37,856 nt of DNA from Promethearchaeota archaeon (GCA_019058425.1 JAHPYZ010000046.1:1-37856); one strand, 5' to 3'. Counted from the stretch's first letter, positions 16,931 to 25,502 are shown. Numbers and translations are program-made. The notes: generated from the letters alone by a model not told the origin.

Positions 16931-17641
16931 TTATACTTTTAATCCTAAATACATAAGCCAAAAGCTACTGAGATACCCAATTCTTACTATGATCACTAAA
17001 AATCCTGGAGCAGTTAAACCTTCTAATAAACCAAATATACAAAAGCATATTGATCCTATTGAAAGATATATAAAATTTTTACGTATATCTCCTGAAGATT
17101 CAAAAGCTTTAATCAAAAAACCCAGTCCCAAAAACAATAAAACTGTTATCAGCATAACACTCATTAATATTCCTGCTAGAGTCATTAGATTTACATTATA
17201 ATCGATTAAATTTATTATAGGTTGTATTGGTGGTTCAGGAACAAAATTGAAAGAGGCTAACGGATATAAAAATATAACGATTTCAAAAAAAATTGAAATT
17301 CCTAAGATAATTATAACGATATATTTCTTTATTTTAGGGGCTAATAATTCTGCACCGATATACATTGCGGTAATCATTGCAGGGGCAAACCAAATATATG
17401 AAAGAATAGCAACTGTTCCATTGTTTGCCATATTTTGTTGAATAGTAAGAACTAAAAGAAAATCAATAAACACACCTAACCACATTAGCCCCGCAAACAT
17501 GTTAGCTAACCCTAAATAGGTGACTAACTTCGCATTTGTTTTTTTTGATCGATAAATAAAGAAAAGACCAAATATTATGCCAAATATCACTACACCTGAA
17601 GCCGTTACTCCATCAATCCATCCATTTATATCTAATGGCAT
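16931..17641 (-). CDS. Seven-helix integral membrane protein, unknown family
   Basis: A 236-residue protein with about seven hydrophobic helices near residues 13-30, 40-66, 77-98, 105-127, 150-178, 188-205 and 212-233. A short acidic N-terminus precedes the first helix, and basic residues (YRSKKTNAK) follow it, which places the N-terminus outside and the C-terminus inside by the positive-inside rule. No retinal lysine or transporter motif is recognisable; the last helix lacks a Lys in the rhodopsin position. It sits upstream of copy B of the longin-GTPase on the same strand, separated by 123 bases. Function unknown. Confidence 0.6.
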   Translation of the reverse strand: MPLDINGWIDGVTASGVVIFGIIFGLFFIYRSKKTNAKLVTYLGLANMFAGLMWLGVFIDFLLVLTIQQNMANNGTVAILSYIWFAPAMITAMYIGAELLAPKIKKYIVIIILGISIFFEIVIFLYPLASFNFVPEPPIQPIINLIDYNVNLMTLAGILMSVMLITVLLFLGLGFLIKAFESSGDIRKNFIYLSIGSICFCIFGLLEGLTAPGFLVIIVRIGYLSSFWLMYLGLKV

Positions 17642-17784
17642 TTTTAGAATTCACTATATTGTTTTATTAAATTAATTGAGAAATGAAATACATATTAAGT
17701 CATTATATGAATTCTCTAGTTTATAAATAATAGGTTGAAACATTCCTCTCAAAACAAGTTCATATAATAGTATATTAAGATTAT

Positions 17785-18060
17785 TCAATCTTTTATTTTT
17801 TCTAAGATAGAAATAATTCTATAAATAGTAGTGCGAGAGTGGAATGGAATATTTGGATCTTGAGAAAGATCACCAATCATAAACATTACATTACTGGAGA
17901 GGACACCTGGGGTTTCATCTTCCCTATGTAATTCATTTATACATTTTTGTGCGATCCTTTTAATATTTCGAGGAACGCTCCTGTCCCCTATCATTCCATT
18001 TAAAAGATATTCAACATTTTCAAAGCCTTCTTTTTCCTCATCAGTAATTGCCCTTGGCAT
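17785..18060 (-). CDS. UPF0147 family protein
   Basis: A small all-helical archaeal protein, 91 residues from the Met at 18060. The segments GDRSVPRNIKRIAQKCI and LSQDPNIPFHSRTTIYRIIS match the family core (S-V-P-R-N-I-R-R and DPN-x-P-x-H-x-R-T). The family is nearly universal in archaea but has no established activity. A perfect GGTGAT ribosome-binding site on the minus strand (18068-18073) sits 7 bases before this Met, so the upstream ATG at 18075, which overlaps that site, is unlikely to be used. Confidence 0.85.
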   Translation of the reverse strand: MPRAITDEEKEGFENVEYLLNGMIGDRSVPRNIKRIAQKCINELHREDETPGVLSSNVMFMIGDLSQDPNIPFHSRTTIYRIISILEKIKD

Positions 18061-18067
18061 TGAAGAG

Positions 18068-18073
18068 ATCACC
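18068..18073 (-). promoter_or_regulatory. GGTGAT ribosome-binding site fixing the UPF0147 start
   Basis: The site lies 7 bases before the ATG at 18060 and overlaps the in-frame ATG at 18075. It therefore decides for the shorter 91-residue protein. Confidence 0.6.
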
Positions 18074-18323
18074 ATAAAAAGTATTTGATAAATTTAAAAT
18101 TTAAAAAGTAAAATATTTCTTAAAATATAATTTTTTTTATTTTAAAGGATTTCTTACAGAATCCTAATTCAAAAATAATAAGATAATGTTTTCATTGGAG
18201 TCTAATAAAATTTGAAAGATAAAAAGCTTAAAAATAATGGTATCAATATCAAGTTTATATCTTATAATATGAAATTCAATCTAAATAGAGATTTTTGATT
18301 AATAAAATAGTAAATATAAAGTT

Positions 18324-18329
18324 GGTGAT
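18324..18329 (+). promoter_or_regulatory. GGTGAT ribosome-binding site for a TTG start
   Basis: Five bases separate it from the TTG at 18335, supporting TTG initiation of the enoyl-CoA hydratase gene. Confidence 0.65.
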
Positions 18330-18334
18330 AAATA

Positions 18335-19177
18335 TTGACAATTGCACCGTATGAAGGATTTAAATTTTTTCAAATGGAGAGGGATGAAGATGTGTTGATT
18401 ATAAAATTAAATCGACCTAAAGTAAATGCATTAAGTGAAAAGGTTTTTGAAGAGTTATATGAGATTGTTAAAACTGCAAATGCTGATACAGAAGTGGTTT
18501 CTGTTGTTATAGCTAGTGCAAATCCAAAACTGTTCACTGTAGGAGCTGATATTAAAGAAATGATTAAGAAATATGGTAGAAAACCAGATAAAGCAATTGA
18601 TAATCTAAATATAGGACATTCTACATTTAATTTAATTGAAGATTCTCCAAAGTGTTTTATAGTAGCATTTAAAGGTACATCCTATGGAGGAGGCATTGAA
18701 ATGTCATGTGCATGTGATATCAGAATTGCGTCAGAAGATGCAACCTTTGCAATGCCTGAAACAAGAATTGGTCTTGTTCCGGGATACGGAGGAACCCAAC
18801 GACTTCCTCGTATTATTGGGTGGGGTCGTGCAAAAAAATTTATATTAAGTGGTGAGGCGATAGATGCTCAAGAAGCTTATCGAATTGGTTTAATTGACGA
18901 AGTTGTACCCAAAGGGGAGGAATTACAAAGAGCTTTGCATTATGCTCATTCTATTGCAAATGGGGCTCCTATATCGGCAGCCTTAACTAAGAAAGCCATA
19001 AATCAAGGTTTTAATATGAATTTAAAGGATGCCCTCGAGAAAGAAAAAGAATGCTTTATGAGAAATATTAAAACACAGATGTGGGAAGAAGGATTATGGG
19101 GTTTCATCAGAAAAAAACCTCCCACTTTCAAAAAAATAGGGGAAATTGGATATCCCTTTGAAGATTATTATACTTAA
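18335..19177 (+). CDS. Enoyl-CoA hydratase/isomerase family protein
   Basis: A 280-residue crotonase-fold enzyme. The oxyanion-hole and acyl-binding segment GADIKEM is at residues 70-76. SYGGGIEMSCACDIRIASEDATF carries Glu122, and AMPETRIGLVPGYGGTQRLPR carries Glu142. Both catalytic glutamates of true enoyl-CoA hydratases are therefore present, favouring hydration of 2-enoyl-CoA over isomerase activity. The protein is cytoplasmic. It starts with a TTG behind a perfect GGTGAT. It fits beta-oxidation-like or amino-acid-derived acyl-CoA metabolism along with the acyl-CoA synthetase gene 10 kb away, although no adjacent acyl-CoA genes form an operon with it. Confidence 0.88.
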   Translation: MTIAPYEGFKFFQMERDEDVLIIKLNRPKVNALSEKVFEELYEIVKTANADTEVVSVVIASANPKLFTVGADIKEMIKKYGRKPDKAIDNLNIGHSTFNLIEDSPKCFIVAFKGTSYGGGIEMSCACDIRIASEDATFAMPETRIGLVPGYGGTQRLPRIIGWGRAKKFILSGEAIDAQEAYRIGLIDEVVPKGEELQRALHYAHSIANGAPISAALTKKAINQGFNMNLKDALEKEKECFMRNIKTQMWEEGLWGFIRKKPPTFKKIGEIGYPFEDYYT

Positions 19178-19231
19178 AAGGGTATGTCCATTCTAAAAAA
19201 TAACTTTTTATTATTTTTAATTTGAAATTTA

Positions 19232-19843
19232 TTATTGAGTTAATTCAATTTTTGTTCCACATGAAGTACATTTCTTTAATTCTTTACTGAAGAATTCTCC
19301 ACATTCATTACATTTTTGTAGATTTGCATCAACTACTTCTCTTGCCATACTTAGAAATGCCTCTTTTACATTATGCCCCGTTTTTGATGATGTTATAAAT
19401 AGCTCCTTAATTGCATTATATTTATTGCAAAATTTTTCAGCTTCTTCTTTGGATACTTCTCTTTTATCTTTTAAATCAAACTTTGTAGCAACGAATGTTT
19501 TTATAACATTATCAGATGTATTTTCGTCAATAATCTTAACCCAATTTTCTAAACCATATAATGATTCTTTATTTGTCATATCGAAAAGAATTAAAGCTGC
19601 TGTAGAGCCCTGTATATATGGGGGAAATAAAGTTCGAAATTTTTCTTCTCCCGCAAAATCCCATATACTAAGCGTTATAGGTATTAACTTGGAATCATAT
19701 TTTAATTCAATATTTTTCTTCTTAAAATCAACACCAATTGTTCCTTTAAGTTCTTCAGAAAAGGTATTATCACAGAATCGTAATAGCAGTGAACTTTTAC
19801 CTACATTTTTATCTCCAGCTAATACAACTTTAAATTTATACAT
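19232..19843 (-). CDS. Rab-like small GTPase with C-terminal zinc ribbon
   Basis: A 203-residue protein. The G domain (1-172) has G1 GDKNVGKS at 10-17, switch-I Thr35, G3 DFAGE at 62-66, G4 TKFD at 120-123 and G5 TSSKTG at 151-156. The usual catalytic Gln after the G3 glycine is Glu66 (WDFAGEEKF), which in Ras-type proteins would weaken hydrolysis. After residue 176, CNEC (178-181) and CTSC (192-195) form a treble-clef or zinc-ribbon pair where eukaryotic Rabs carry their hypervariable tail. GGTGAT at 19850-19855 sets the ATG at 19843. No partner is adjacent. The combination suggests a GTP-biased switch tethered by a zinc module, an inference only. Confidence 0.9.
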   Translation of the reverse strand: MYKFKVVLAGDKNVGKSSLLLRFCDNTFSEELKGTIGVDFKKKNIELKYDSKLIPITLSIWDFAGEEKFRTLFPPYIQGSTAALILFDMTNKESLYGLENWVKIIDENTSDNVIKTFVATKFDLKDKREVSKEEAEKFCNKYNAIKELFITSSKTGHNVKEAFLSMAREVVDANLQKCNECGEFFSKELKKCTSCGTKIELTQ

Positions 19844-19849
19844 GGTATA

Positions 19850-19855
19850 ATCACC
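19850..19855 (-). promoter_or_regulatory. GGTGAT ribosome-binding site of the zinc-ribbon GTPase
   Basis: It lies six bases before the ATG at 19843 and fixes the start. Confidence 0.6.
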
Positions 19856-19947
19856 CTTTGAATAATAATATAAAATTATAAGATGAAGTTATAAATAAAC
19901 TTCATTTAAAAAAAACATATTTGTGTTATTTAAATTTTGAAAGAACT

Positions 19948-22860
19948 TTAGAAAATTCCAAATTCTCGAATTGATCTTTTTAACATTGGTATCTCTTTGC
20001 CTAATTCTTCAATTTGGTCTTTATATTTATTATAATAATCGTTAAATTGCGAAATTCCTCCTAAATCTATGTCTTTCACGAAATCATACGAGATCTGATG
20101 GATAGAGTCAAAAATATTGTTAAATTGTTCAGTAGATGCGACAAGCTTTTGATTAACTATTTTACCTTGCTTTCTTACCATATTTCTTAGTTTTCCTCGA
20201 GGAATTCTTATTTTCTCAATAATATTATCACATTCATGGAGAAACTCATATGATCTATTTTTATTTTCATCACCAAGCTTTGCTTCAATTATTTCTGTCC
20301 TCCATGTATTTATTCGTCCTCTAGCAAAAGTATCAAAATTGAGAGAAAGCGAATCAATCCCTTCCCTAACTAAAAATCGAAGGAATTCAGGATCATCACT
20401 CGGCGCCTGGCCACATATTCCTACCTTTTTACCATTTTCATGCGCCGTTTTTATCAATTGATTCAAGGATCTTCTAATCGCTTCACTATTAGTTGTATAT
20501 TTATAGGCTTTAGCAATTGGTATTAGTTTAGAACCATCTCTATCAACACCATAAGTTAATTGAGTTAAATCATTTGAACCAATAGAAAAACCATCAAAAT
20601 AATTACAAAATAAATCAGCACATATAATATTTGAGGGAATTTCTGCCATAACATATACTTTTAAATCATCTTCCCCTCTGATTAAACCTTCATTTTCCAT
20701 GATTTCTATTATTTGCTTACCTTCCTCATGCGATCGACAAAAGGGGACCATTGGAATAATATTTTTTAAGCCCCAATCACGAGCTTTTTTGATAGCTCTT
20801 AATTCTAATATAAATGCATGTTGAAAGTCATCAGAAACATATCTTGAAGCACCTCTGAATCCCATCATTGGATTATTCTCTTCACCTTCGTAGATCCAAC
20901 CACCTATTAAATTTGCATATTCATTAGTTTTAAAATCTGAAAGTCTAACTACACATTCCGCAATAGTTCCATCATAAAGTGTTTTCCATACACCTGCTGC
21001 AATTGTAGCGATACCTTCAGCTAGTTTATCAATATAGAATTCTTCTTTATCTTCGTAACCAATTGTTAAAGCCCTTATCTTATCAAGTGTTAGTTTTAAT
21101 AAGTATATTTCTTGATTGAAAGGATCTTTATGATATAAATCGCTTTTTTTGATATTTTCAATCTTTTTTCTTTGATCTAACAAAATATCATATCTCATTA
21201 CTAAAGCTTCAAAATCTATTAATGCATTTGGATGAATTTGAGCTTCATCATTAATTATGAATTCTAGTCTAGCTAATCCTGTGCCATCAGGATATTTTCC
21301 CGAAGACAACGCACCCTTTGGTATTCCTAAATTAACAAGTACCTTAGTTTTCGTTTGAGGGAGTTTAGCAAATTCAATTGTATCGAAATCATATTCTACA
21401 TCTTTTAGCCATATTCTTGGTTCCCCTTCACTACAATCGATTGTTACATAATCAATTCCATCCCTTTGTTTTTCTTTCATAGTCTGAACAATATCATCAG
21501 CACCAACAATTGATGAAATATTTAGCTCTCGAGATACAATTGCAGCGTGACAAGTGGGACCACCTCTTTCAGTAATGACTCCTCCCAAATTTTGCATATA
21601 AGATGTCCAATCAGGGTTTGTTTCTTCTGTAATAAGAATGTCTCCTTCTCGTAATAAATAAGCATCATTAATAGATTCAATTATTTTTACTTTTCCATAA
21701 CCTATTCTTCGACCAATTGCAATTCCAGAATTTTCTACTAATAAACCTTCTTGGATTAATTCTATGGGATCTTCAAGAAGATAAAAGATTTCTTCGACGT
21801 CACCTTTGATACTATGAACCGTTTCGGGGCGAGCTTGAACAATGTACACTTTTCCATTATTACCAACTGCAAATTCAATATCCATTCTTCTACCGTAATG
21901 TTCTCTTATTTTTCGAGCATAATCTGCTAATATTAAGACTTCACTTTCGGTTAAACAATATTCAATCTGCTTTTTTTCAGGTATTTGAACTACTTCAGTT
22001 CCTATTTTTTCAATACCTTCAGTAAAAATCATCATTTTCTCTTTTTTAGCTAATTCACGACGAATTATCCTTAGTTTTCTCGGATCATGCTTGAACACAA
22101 TAAACTCATCTCCTTTTTCAACACCTTGTACGATTAATTCACCTAATCCCCATGTTCCTCTAATAACAACAACATTTGGATTACCTGAATCTGGGTCTTC
22201 GGTGAACATTACACCTGAGGATTTAACACCCTCTAATCCACCTGCCATTTCTTGAACTCCAACTGAAAGTTTTACAGAGAAATGATCAAAACCCGCCCGT
22301 TCACGATACATAGTTGCTCTTGTTGTAAATACAGAAGACATATCCTTTAAAATATATTCTAAGATTTCTTTTTCACCAACGATATTCAAATGAGTATCTT
22401 GTTGCCCTGCAAAAGAAGCATCTGGTAGATCTTCAGCTGTAGCAGAACTTCTAACTGCAAAAGTTGATTCTTCACCAATTTTTTCAATCAATTTTCTATA
22501 TGCATCTAAAATTTCATCTGCTAAAGAATCTGGAATCTTCGATTGTTCTATAACATATCTAATATTCGCACAAATTTTATCTACTTTTTCAACTGCCTTT
22601 ATATCTTCTGACTTCAATTCATCAGAAATTTTATTAATATCTCTTGCTATTAATTCTCGAAGTGAAATTTCTCTCTCTTTAATAGTATAAAAATTAGTAT
22701 CCAAAACATAATCGAAGGCATCAGAAGTAACTGCAAATCCTAGCGGAACTGAAATCCCAAAACTCAATAATTCACCTAGCGAGGCATTTTTCCCTCCTAC
22801 AAGAGGGACATCGTTAACCCTTAGATCTTCGAAGAACTTAATATATTTATAATCGCTCAT
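19948..22860 (-). CDS. ppsA: Phosphoenolpyruvate synthase with long C-terminal extension
   Basis: Converts pyruvate, ATP and water to PEP, AMP and phosphate, the entry to gluconeogenesis. Domains in order are an ATP-grasp nucleotide-binding domain (about 1-345, with VGGKNASLGEL and RSSATAEDLPDASFAGQQDT), the swivelling phosphohistidine domain (about 375-490, GGPTCHAAIVSREL with His438) and a PEP/pyruvate TIM barrel (about 500-855, FSIGSNDLTQ and CGQAPSD with Cys816). At 970 residues it exceeds the usual roughly 790-820. Part of the excess is an insert-like segment around 540-640, and about 115 residues form a charged helical tail after 855. Pyruvate phosphate dikinase is less likely because the motifs are those of PEP synthase. 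Single gene, no operon. Confidence 0.9.
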   Translation of the reverse strand: MSDYKYIKFFEDLRVNDVPLVGGKNASLGELLSFGISVPLGFAVTSDAFDYVLDTNFYTIKEREISLRELIARDINKISDELKSEDIKAVEKVDKICANIRYVIEQSKIPDSLADEILDAYRKLIEKIGEESTFAVRSSATAEDLPDASFAGQQDTHLNIVGEKEILEYILKDMSSVFTTRATMYRERAGFDHFSVKLSVGVQEMAGGLEGVKSSGVMFTEDPDSGNPNVVVIRGTWGLGELIVQGVEKGDEFIVFKHDPRKLRIIRRELAKKEKMMIFTEGIEKIGTEVVQIPEKKQIEYCLTESEVLILADYARKIREHYGRRMDIEFAVGNNGKVYIVQARPETVHSIKGDVEEIFYLLEDPIELIQEGLLVENSGIAIGRRIGYGKVKIIESINDAYLLREGDILITEETNPDWTSYMQNLGGVITERGGPTCHAAIVSRELNISSIVGADDIVQTMKEKQRDGIDYVTIDCSEGEPRIWLKDVEYDFDTIEFAKLPQTKTKVLVNLGIPKGALSSGKYPDGTGLARLEFIINDEAQIHPNALIDFEALVMRYDILLDQRKKIENIKKSDLYHKDPFNQEIYLLKLTLDKIRALTIGYEDKEEFYIDKLAEGIATIAAGVWKTLYDGTIAECVVRLSDFKTNEYANLIGGWIYEGEENNPMMGFRGASRYVSDDFQHAFILELRAIKKARDWGLKNIIPMVPFCRSHEEGKQIIEIMENEGLIRGEDDLKVYVMAEIPSNIICADLFCNYFDGFSIGSNDLTQLTYGVDRDGSKLIPIAKAYKYTTNSEAIRRSLNQLIKTAHENGKKVGICGQAPSDDPEFLRFLVREGIDSLSLNFDTFARGRINTWRTEIIEAKLGDENKNRSYEFLHECDNIIEKIRIPRGKLRNMVRKQGKIVNQKLVASTEQFNNIFDSIHQISYDFVKDIDLGGISQFNDYYNKYKDQIEELGKEIPMLKRSIREFGIF

Positions 22861-22972
22861 TTTTAAGAGAAGTCATTAATCTATCCGTATAAATAGGTTT
22901 TCTATAAATAATAATAATTATTCTTCTGATTATAAATTAAACGTTAATAAAAAAAGTAACGTGAGAAACCGA

Positions 22973-23491
22973 TTATTTCAACTCTTTTTCAAAAAAAGCA
23001 AAATCAGAACTAGTATAAAGACAGAAGATAACCTCATCGATTTGAGTATTACCTTTTAGATATTCTTTTGTTGTTGAAATCATTATTTTTGCACACCGTT
23101 CTATAGGATATCCGAAGATACCTGTAGAAATTGCTGGGAATCCAATTGTTTTAAGTCTATGTTCATCCATCAATTTTAAACTATTTAGAATAGCATTTTT
23201 CAATTTTTTATCTTCTCTACCTTCTCCCATTCGGGGGCCTACAGCGTGAATAACATGTTTTGCTTTTAAATTACCACCTGTTGTGATAACAGCTCCCCCT
23301 ACATAAGTATCTCCAATTTTGTTGCATTCCTCTTGTATAGTTGGTCCTCCTTTTGCTTTAATAGCACCGGCTACGCCCCCTCCTAGAATAAGTCTATCAT
23401 TAGCAGCATTAACAATTGCATCAGTCTCCAATTCTGTTATATCTCCTTCAACTAACGAAATGATTGAATTCTTTACATTTAACTTTTTCAT
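22973..23491 (-). CDS. Macrodomain ADP-ribose-binding / deacetylase protein
   Basis: A 172-residue stand-alone macrodomain of the MacroD/YmdB type. The signature NAANDRLILGGGVAGAI holds the ADP-ribose-binding Asn residues and the glycine-rich loop, and the later STGIFGYP loop contacts the distal ribose. Members hydrolyse O-acetyl-ADP-ribose or remove ADP-ribose from proteins and nucleic acids. No ADP-ribosyltransferase, sirtuin or NAD toxin gene is adjacent, so the substrate is open. It is cytoplasmic and transcribed in the same direction as its neighbours, but with gaps that suggest separate promoters. Confidence 0.9.
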   Translation of the reverse strand: MKKLNVKNSIISLVEGDITELETDAIVNAANDRLILGGGVAGAIKAKGGPTIQEECNKIGDTYVGGAVITTGGNLKAKHVIHAVGPRMGEGREDKKLKNAILNSLKLMDEHRLKTIGFPAISTGIFGYPIERCAKIMISTTKEYLKGNTQIDEVIFCLYTSSDFAFFEKELK

Positions 23492-23543
23492 AACTAAAAT
23501 CTATTTTTGTTGTTAAAAATAATATGAATAAAAATAATAGTTA

Positions 23544-24275
23544 TTATTCTTCACTACTCTTTTTGAAAATCTCATCTAATTTTGCTCGATCTTCATCAGA
23601 CATTTTACTCATTGCTTCCATGTTTTGACGCATTAAATCCATCATAATTTTCTGTGAAATCATTTGATTTAAAACAGGTAAAGCAATTCTCATCCGAGTT
23701 AATTCATAATGCATTGTTTTAGCAGTTTCTCTCATTTCCGCTAATTCTTCTTTTGTCATTCCTTCTTCCCCAATTCCCGGACAATCGGCGTCTACCACTA
23801 TGAAATTTTTACCATCATACTCCAAAGGATACGTACGGCAGCTTAATGGGCGATTATCATATACCAAGCACTTTTTGTCATCTTTGTTATAAAGAGGACA
23901 TTTTACATCAAGTAGCTCATCTATTGGCACTCCTCCAAAAGGATCCTTACTACTTTTCTCATCTTCACCTTCTTTTGGAGGAGGTGGTAATGGTTTTAGG
24001 ATTAAATCAATCCCTCCATCTGGTTTTTGATATATATCTAAATATGGCATAAAGTTAGCTACAACCCCATTTCTTGCCCACATCTCTAAATCCCACATTG
24101 TAATGGCAATTGGGCCTCTTTCAGCGCAGCAAGCATCGCAACGAGTGCATTTAAAAGTAAATTTTGCTTTATGTTTCTCTTCTGTAATTTCATTTTCATT
24201 GGATTCTGCCTTCTCACTTTCATTTCCTTCAAGAGTTTGATCATTTTTTCCTTCTTCTGGCATAATTAAACTCAC
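23544..24275 (-). CDS. YkgJ-family cysteine-cluster (CxxCxxCC) protein
   Basis: A 243-residue cytoplasmic protein. The core FKCTRCDACCAERGP near residues 42-56 is the CxxCxxCC motif of the YkgJ family, followed by the second cluster half C-P-L-Y-x7-C-x8-SCRTYPLE near 130-153 and DCPG near 164. The eight or so cysteines are thought to bind metal, probably zinc or Fe-S. An acidic N-terminus of about 38 residues and a Met-rich helical C-terminus (MMDLMRQNMEAMSKMSDED) flank it. No enzyme activity is established for the family, and the neighbours give no hint. Confidence 0.8.
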   Translation of the reverse strand: MSLIMPEEGKNDQTLEGNESEKAESNENEITEEKHKAKFTFKCTRCDACCAERGPIAITMWDLEMWARNGVVANFMPYLDIYQKPDGGIDLILKPLPPPPKEGEDEKSSKDPFGGVPIDELLDVKCPLYNKDDKKCLVYDNRPLSCRTYPLEYDGKNFIVVDADCPGIGEEGMTKEELAEMRETAKTMHYELTRMRIALPVLNQMISQKIMMDLMRQNMEAMSKMSDEDRAKLDEIFKKSSEE

Positions 24276-24356
24276 ATTTTTTTTAATACATAAATTGTTA
24301 TGAGAACAAAGAATATAACTTTCAAAAAAAATTTTGTTTTTATTAAATATGAGTCA

Positions 24357-24956
24357 TTAAGAAATGGCGAACAATTTTTCTTTATCTAATAATCTACCTA
24401 AATTAACTAACGATGATTCGATGATCTTTTCATTGCGGATACCCGTCATAACTATTTTTCCAGTACTAAATATTAAAAACACAGATTTAATTGGAGTGAG
24501 TACTTTAAATACTATACCTGGGAAAACTTCTGGTTCATAAATTGCATTTTCCAGTTTAATTGCTGCGAGATCTAAATTTATTTTCTTATAAAAGTCAGCA
24601 GTAACTACAATATTTACTATTTCTGCTTTAATGGAGTTTCTGGTTAATTTAATTTTAGTTTTTTCCATTAATCTCAAAATTAATCTCTCAATAACTAAAT
24701 CAACGTGACTTAATGATTTAAGACCCGTTAAAATAATCTTTCCGTTTCTAAAAATGATAATTACACACTTTGGATGCCTAAGCCTTAAGAAAAGACCAGG
24801 AAAACGCTCAGGATTATACTCAGTGTTTTTTAATGTTGTCTTAATTGTATTTAAAACTATTTCATGATCTAAATTCAATGATGTTTTAGCCACAATATTC
24901 TGAATAGTATAAGTTAGACTTCTTATTTCATCTTTTGGTTTTACATCAAGAACCAT
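24357..24956 (-). CDS. tbp: TATA-box-binding protein, divergent
   Basis: Binds the TATA box and nucleates archaeal transcription with TFB. The protein has 199 residues with the two direct repeats of the TBP saddle: PERFPGLFLRL...IIIFRNGKIILTG (49-78) and YEPEVFPGIVFKV...FLIFSTGKIVMTG (140-172). The four DNA-kinking Phe positions appear kept (52, 69, 145, 163). Several usually invariant positions differ; for example FRNGK stands for F-x-S-GK and HPKCV for DPKTA. No acidic C-terminal tail is present. AGGAG at about 24962-24966 (minus strand) precedes the start. Since Asgard genomes can hold more than one TBP, this may be a secondary paralogue. Confidence 0.9.
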   Translation of the reverse strand: MVLDVKPKDEIRSLTYTIQNIVAKTSLNLDHEIVLNTIKTTLKNTEYNPERFPGLFLRLRHPKCVIIIFRNGKIILTGLKSLSHVDLVIERLILRLMEKTKIKLTRNSIKAEIVNIVVTADFYKKINLDLAAIKLENAIYEPEVFPGIVFKVLTPIKSVFLIFSTGKIVMTGIRNEKIIESSLVNLGRLLDKEKLFAIS

Positions 24957-25197
24957 TTATGGACTCCTAAAATTCACTCACTCAAATATTATTTCAATTA
25001 ACAATTAAGGTGACATACTATTTAACTCTATTTTTTCAACTAATTTTCAGTGTAAATCTTTATCTTGTTTAATTTTGGTAATATTGAGCGAGTTTAAATA
25101 ATAAATGCTAGATATCACCGCTATAATATTAAAAATAACCCGTTGGAACAATTTAATAAAATCACATAACAAATAAAGTTAAAAAGAATCAAGATTT

Positions 25198-25216
25198 AAC
25201 CTTTCTAATAAAGGTT
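25198..25216. promoter_or_regulatory. Perfect inverted repeat upstream of the archaeosortase pair
   Basis: AACCTTT (25198-25204), CTAAT, AAAGGTT (25210-25216) form a perfect 7-base dyad about 25-40 bases ahead of the TATA-like element at 25240-25248. An operator is more likely than a terminator, given the promoter position. Confidence 0.3.
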
Positions 25217-25239
25217 TTTAATAAAGATTAATTTGAATT

Positions 25240-25248
25240 GTTATATTA
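25240..25248 (+). promoter_or_regulatory. TATA-box-like element of the archaeosortase operon
   Basis: GTTATATTA lies about 25 bases before the ATG at 25269, which would make the first transcript nearly leaderless. Confidence 0.35.
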
Positions 25249-25268
25249 AATTATAATAATTATTCACT

Positions 25269-25502
25269 ATGAAGCAATTGATACTAAAAAAATTATACAT
25301 ATGGATATTGCTGACAATTAATCTTTTATTTGCATTTGTAATCGGACTATCAATTCCAATGTTAGAATCAGCAAGTTTTCTAAATCTTGGATTTATAATG
25401 ATTCCATTGCTAATAATTCTTAACTATATAATACTAGATAGGTTTCACTATTATCTTAAACATATAGATGAGGGAGAGGGAAACTGTAATGCAGAAGTTT
25501 AA
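25269..25502 (+). CDS. Small two-helix membrane protein ahead of the archaeosortase-like gene
   Basis: A 77-residue protein with hydrophobic helices near 9-31 and 38-57, a basic N-terminus (MKQLILKK) and a charged tail DRFHYYLKHIDEGEG, so both ends are probably cytoplasmic. No family is recognised. Its last codons overlap the start of the archaeosortase-like gene by 14 bases, implying coupled translation and a linked role, perhaps as a partner subunit. The gene is too small for firm homology, but the overlap and a TATA-like element support it being real. Confidence 0.6.
   Translation: MKQLILKKLYIWILLTINLLFAFVIGLSIPMLESASFLNLGFIMIPLLIILNYIILDRFHYYLKHIDEGEGNCNAEV

Larger units (their letters stand above)
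24957..25268. other. 312-base non-coding divergent spacer
   Basis: The spacer lies between tbp (minus) and the small membrane-protein gene (plus). Both strands are AT-rich with frequent stops, and no coding frame, tRNA or rRNA piece is seen. It holds one 7-base-arm hairpin and a TATA-like element near its right end, both listed separately. Confidence 0.6.

Noticed and set aside
16931..17641. Microbial rhodopsin
   Set aside because: The seven-helix count fits, but the last helix has no retinal-binding Lys and the third helix lacks the usual Asp or Glu pattern.
19425..19850. Plus-strand open frame opposite the zinc-ribbon GTPase
   Set aside because: The GTPase has every G motif in the other strand; this frame shows no domain and would cover its start.
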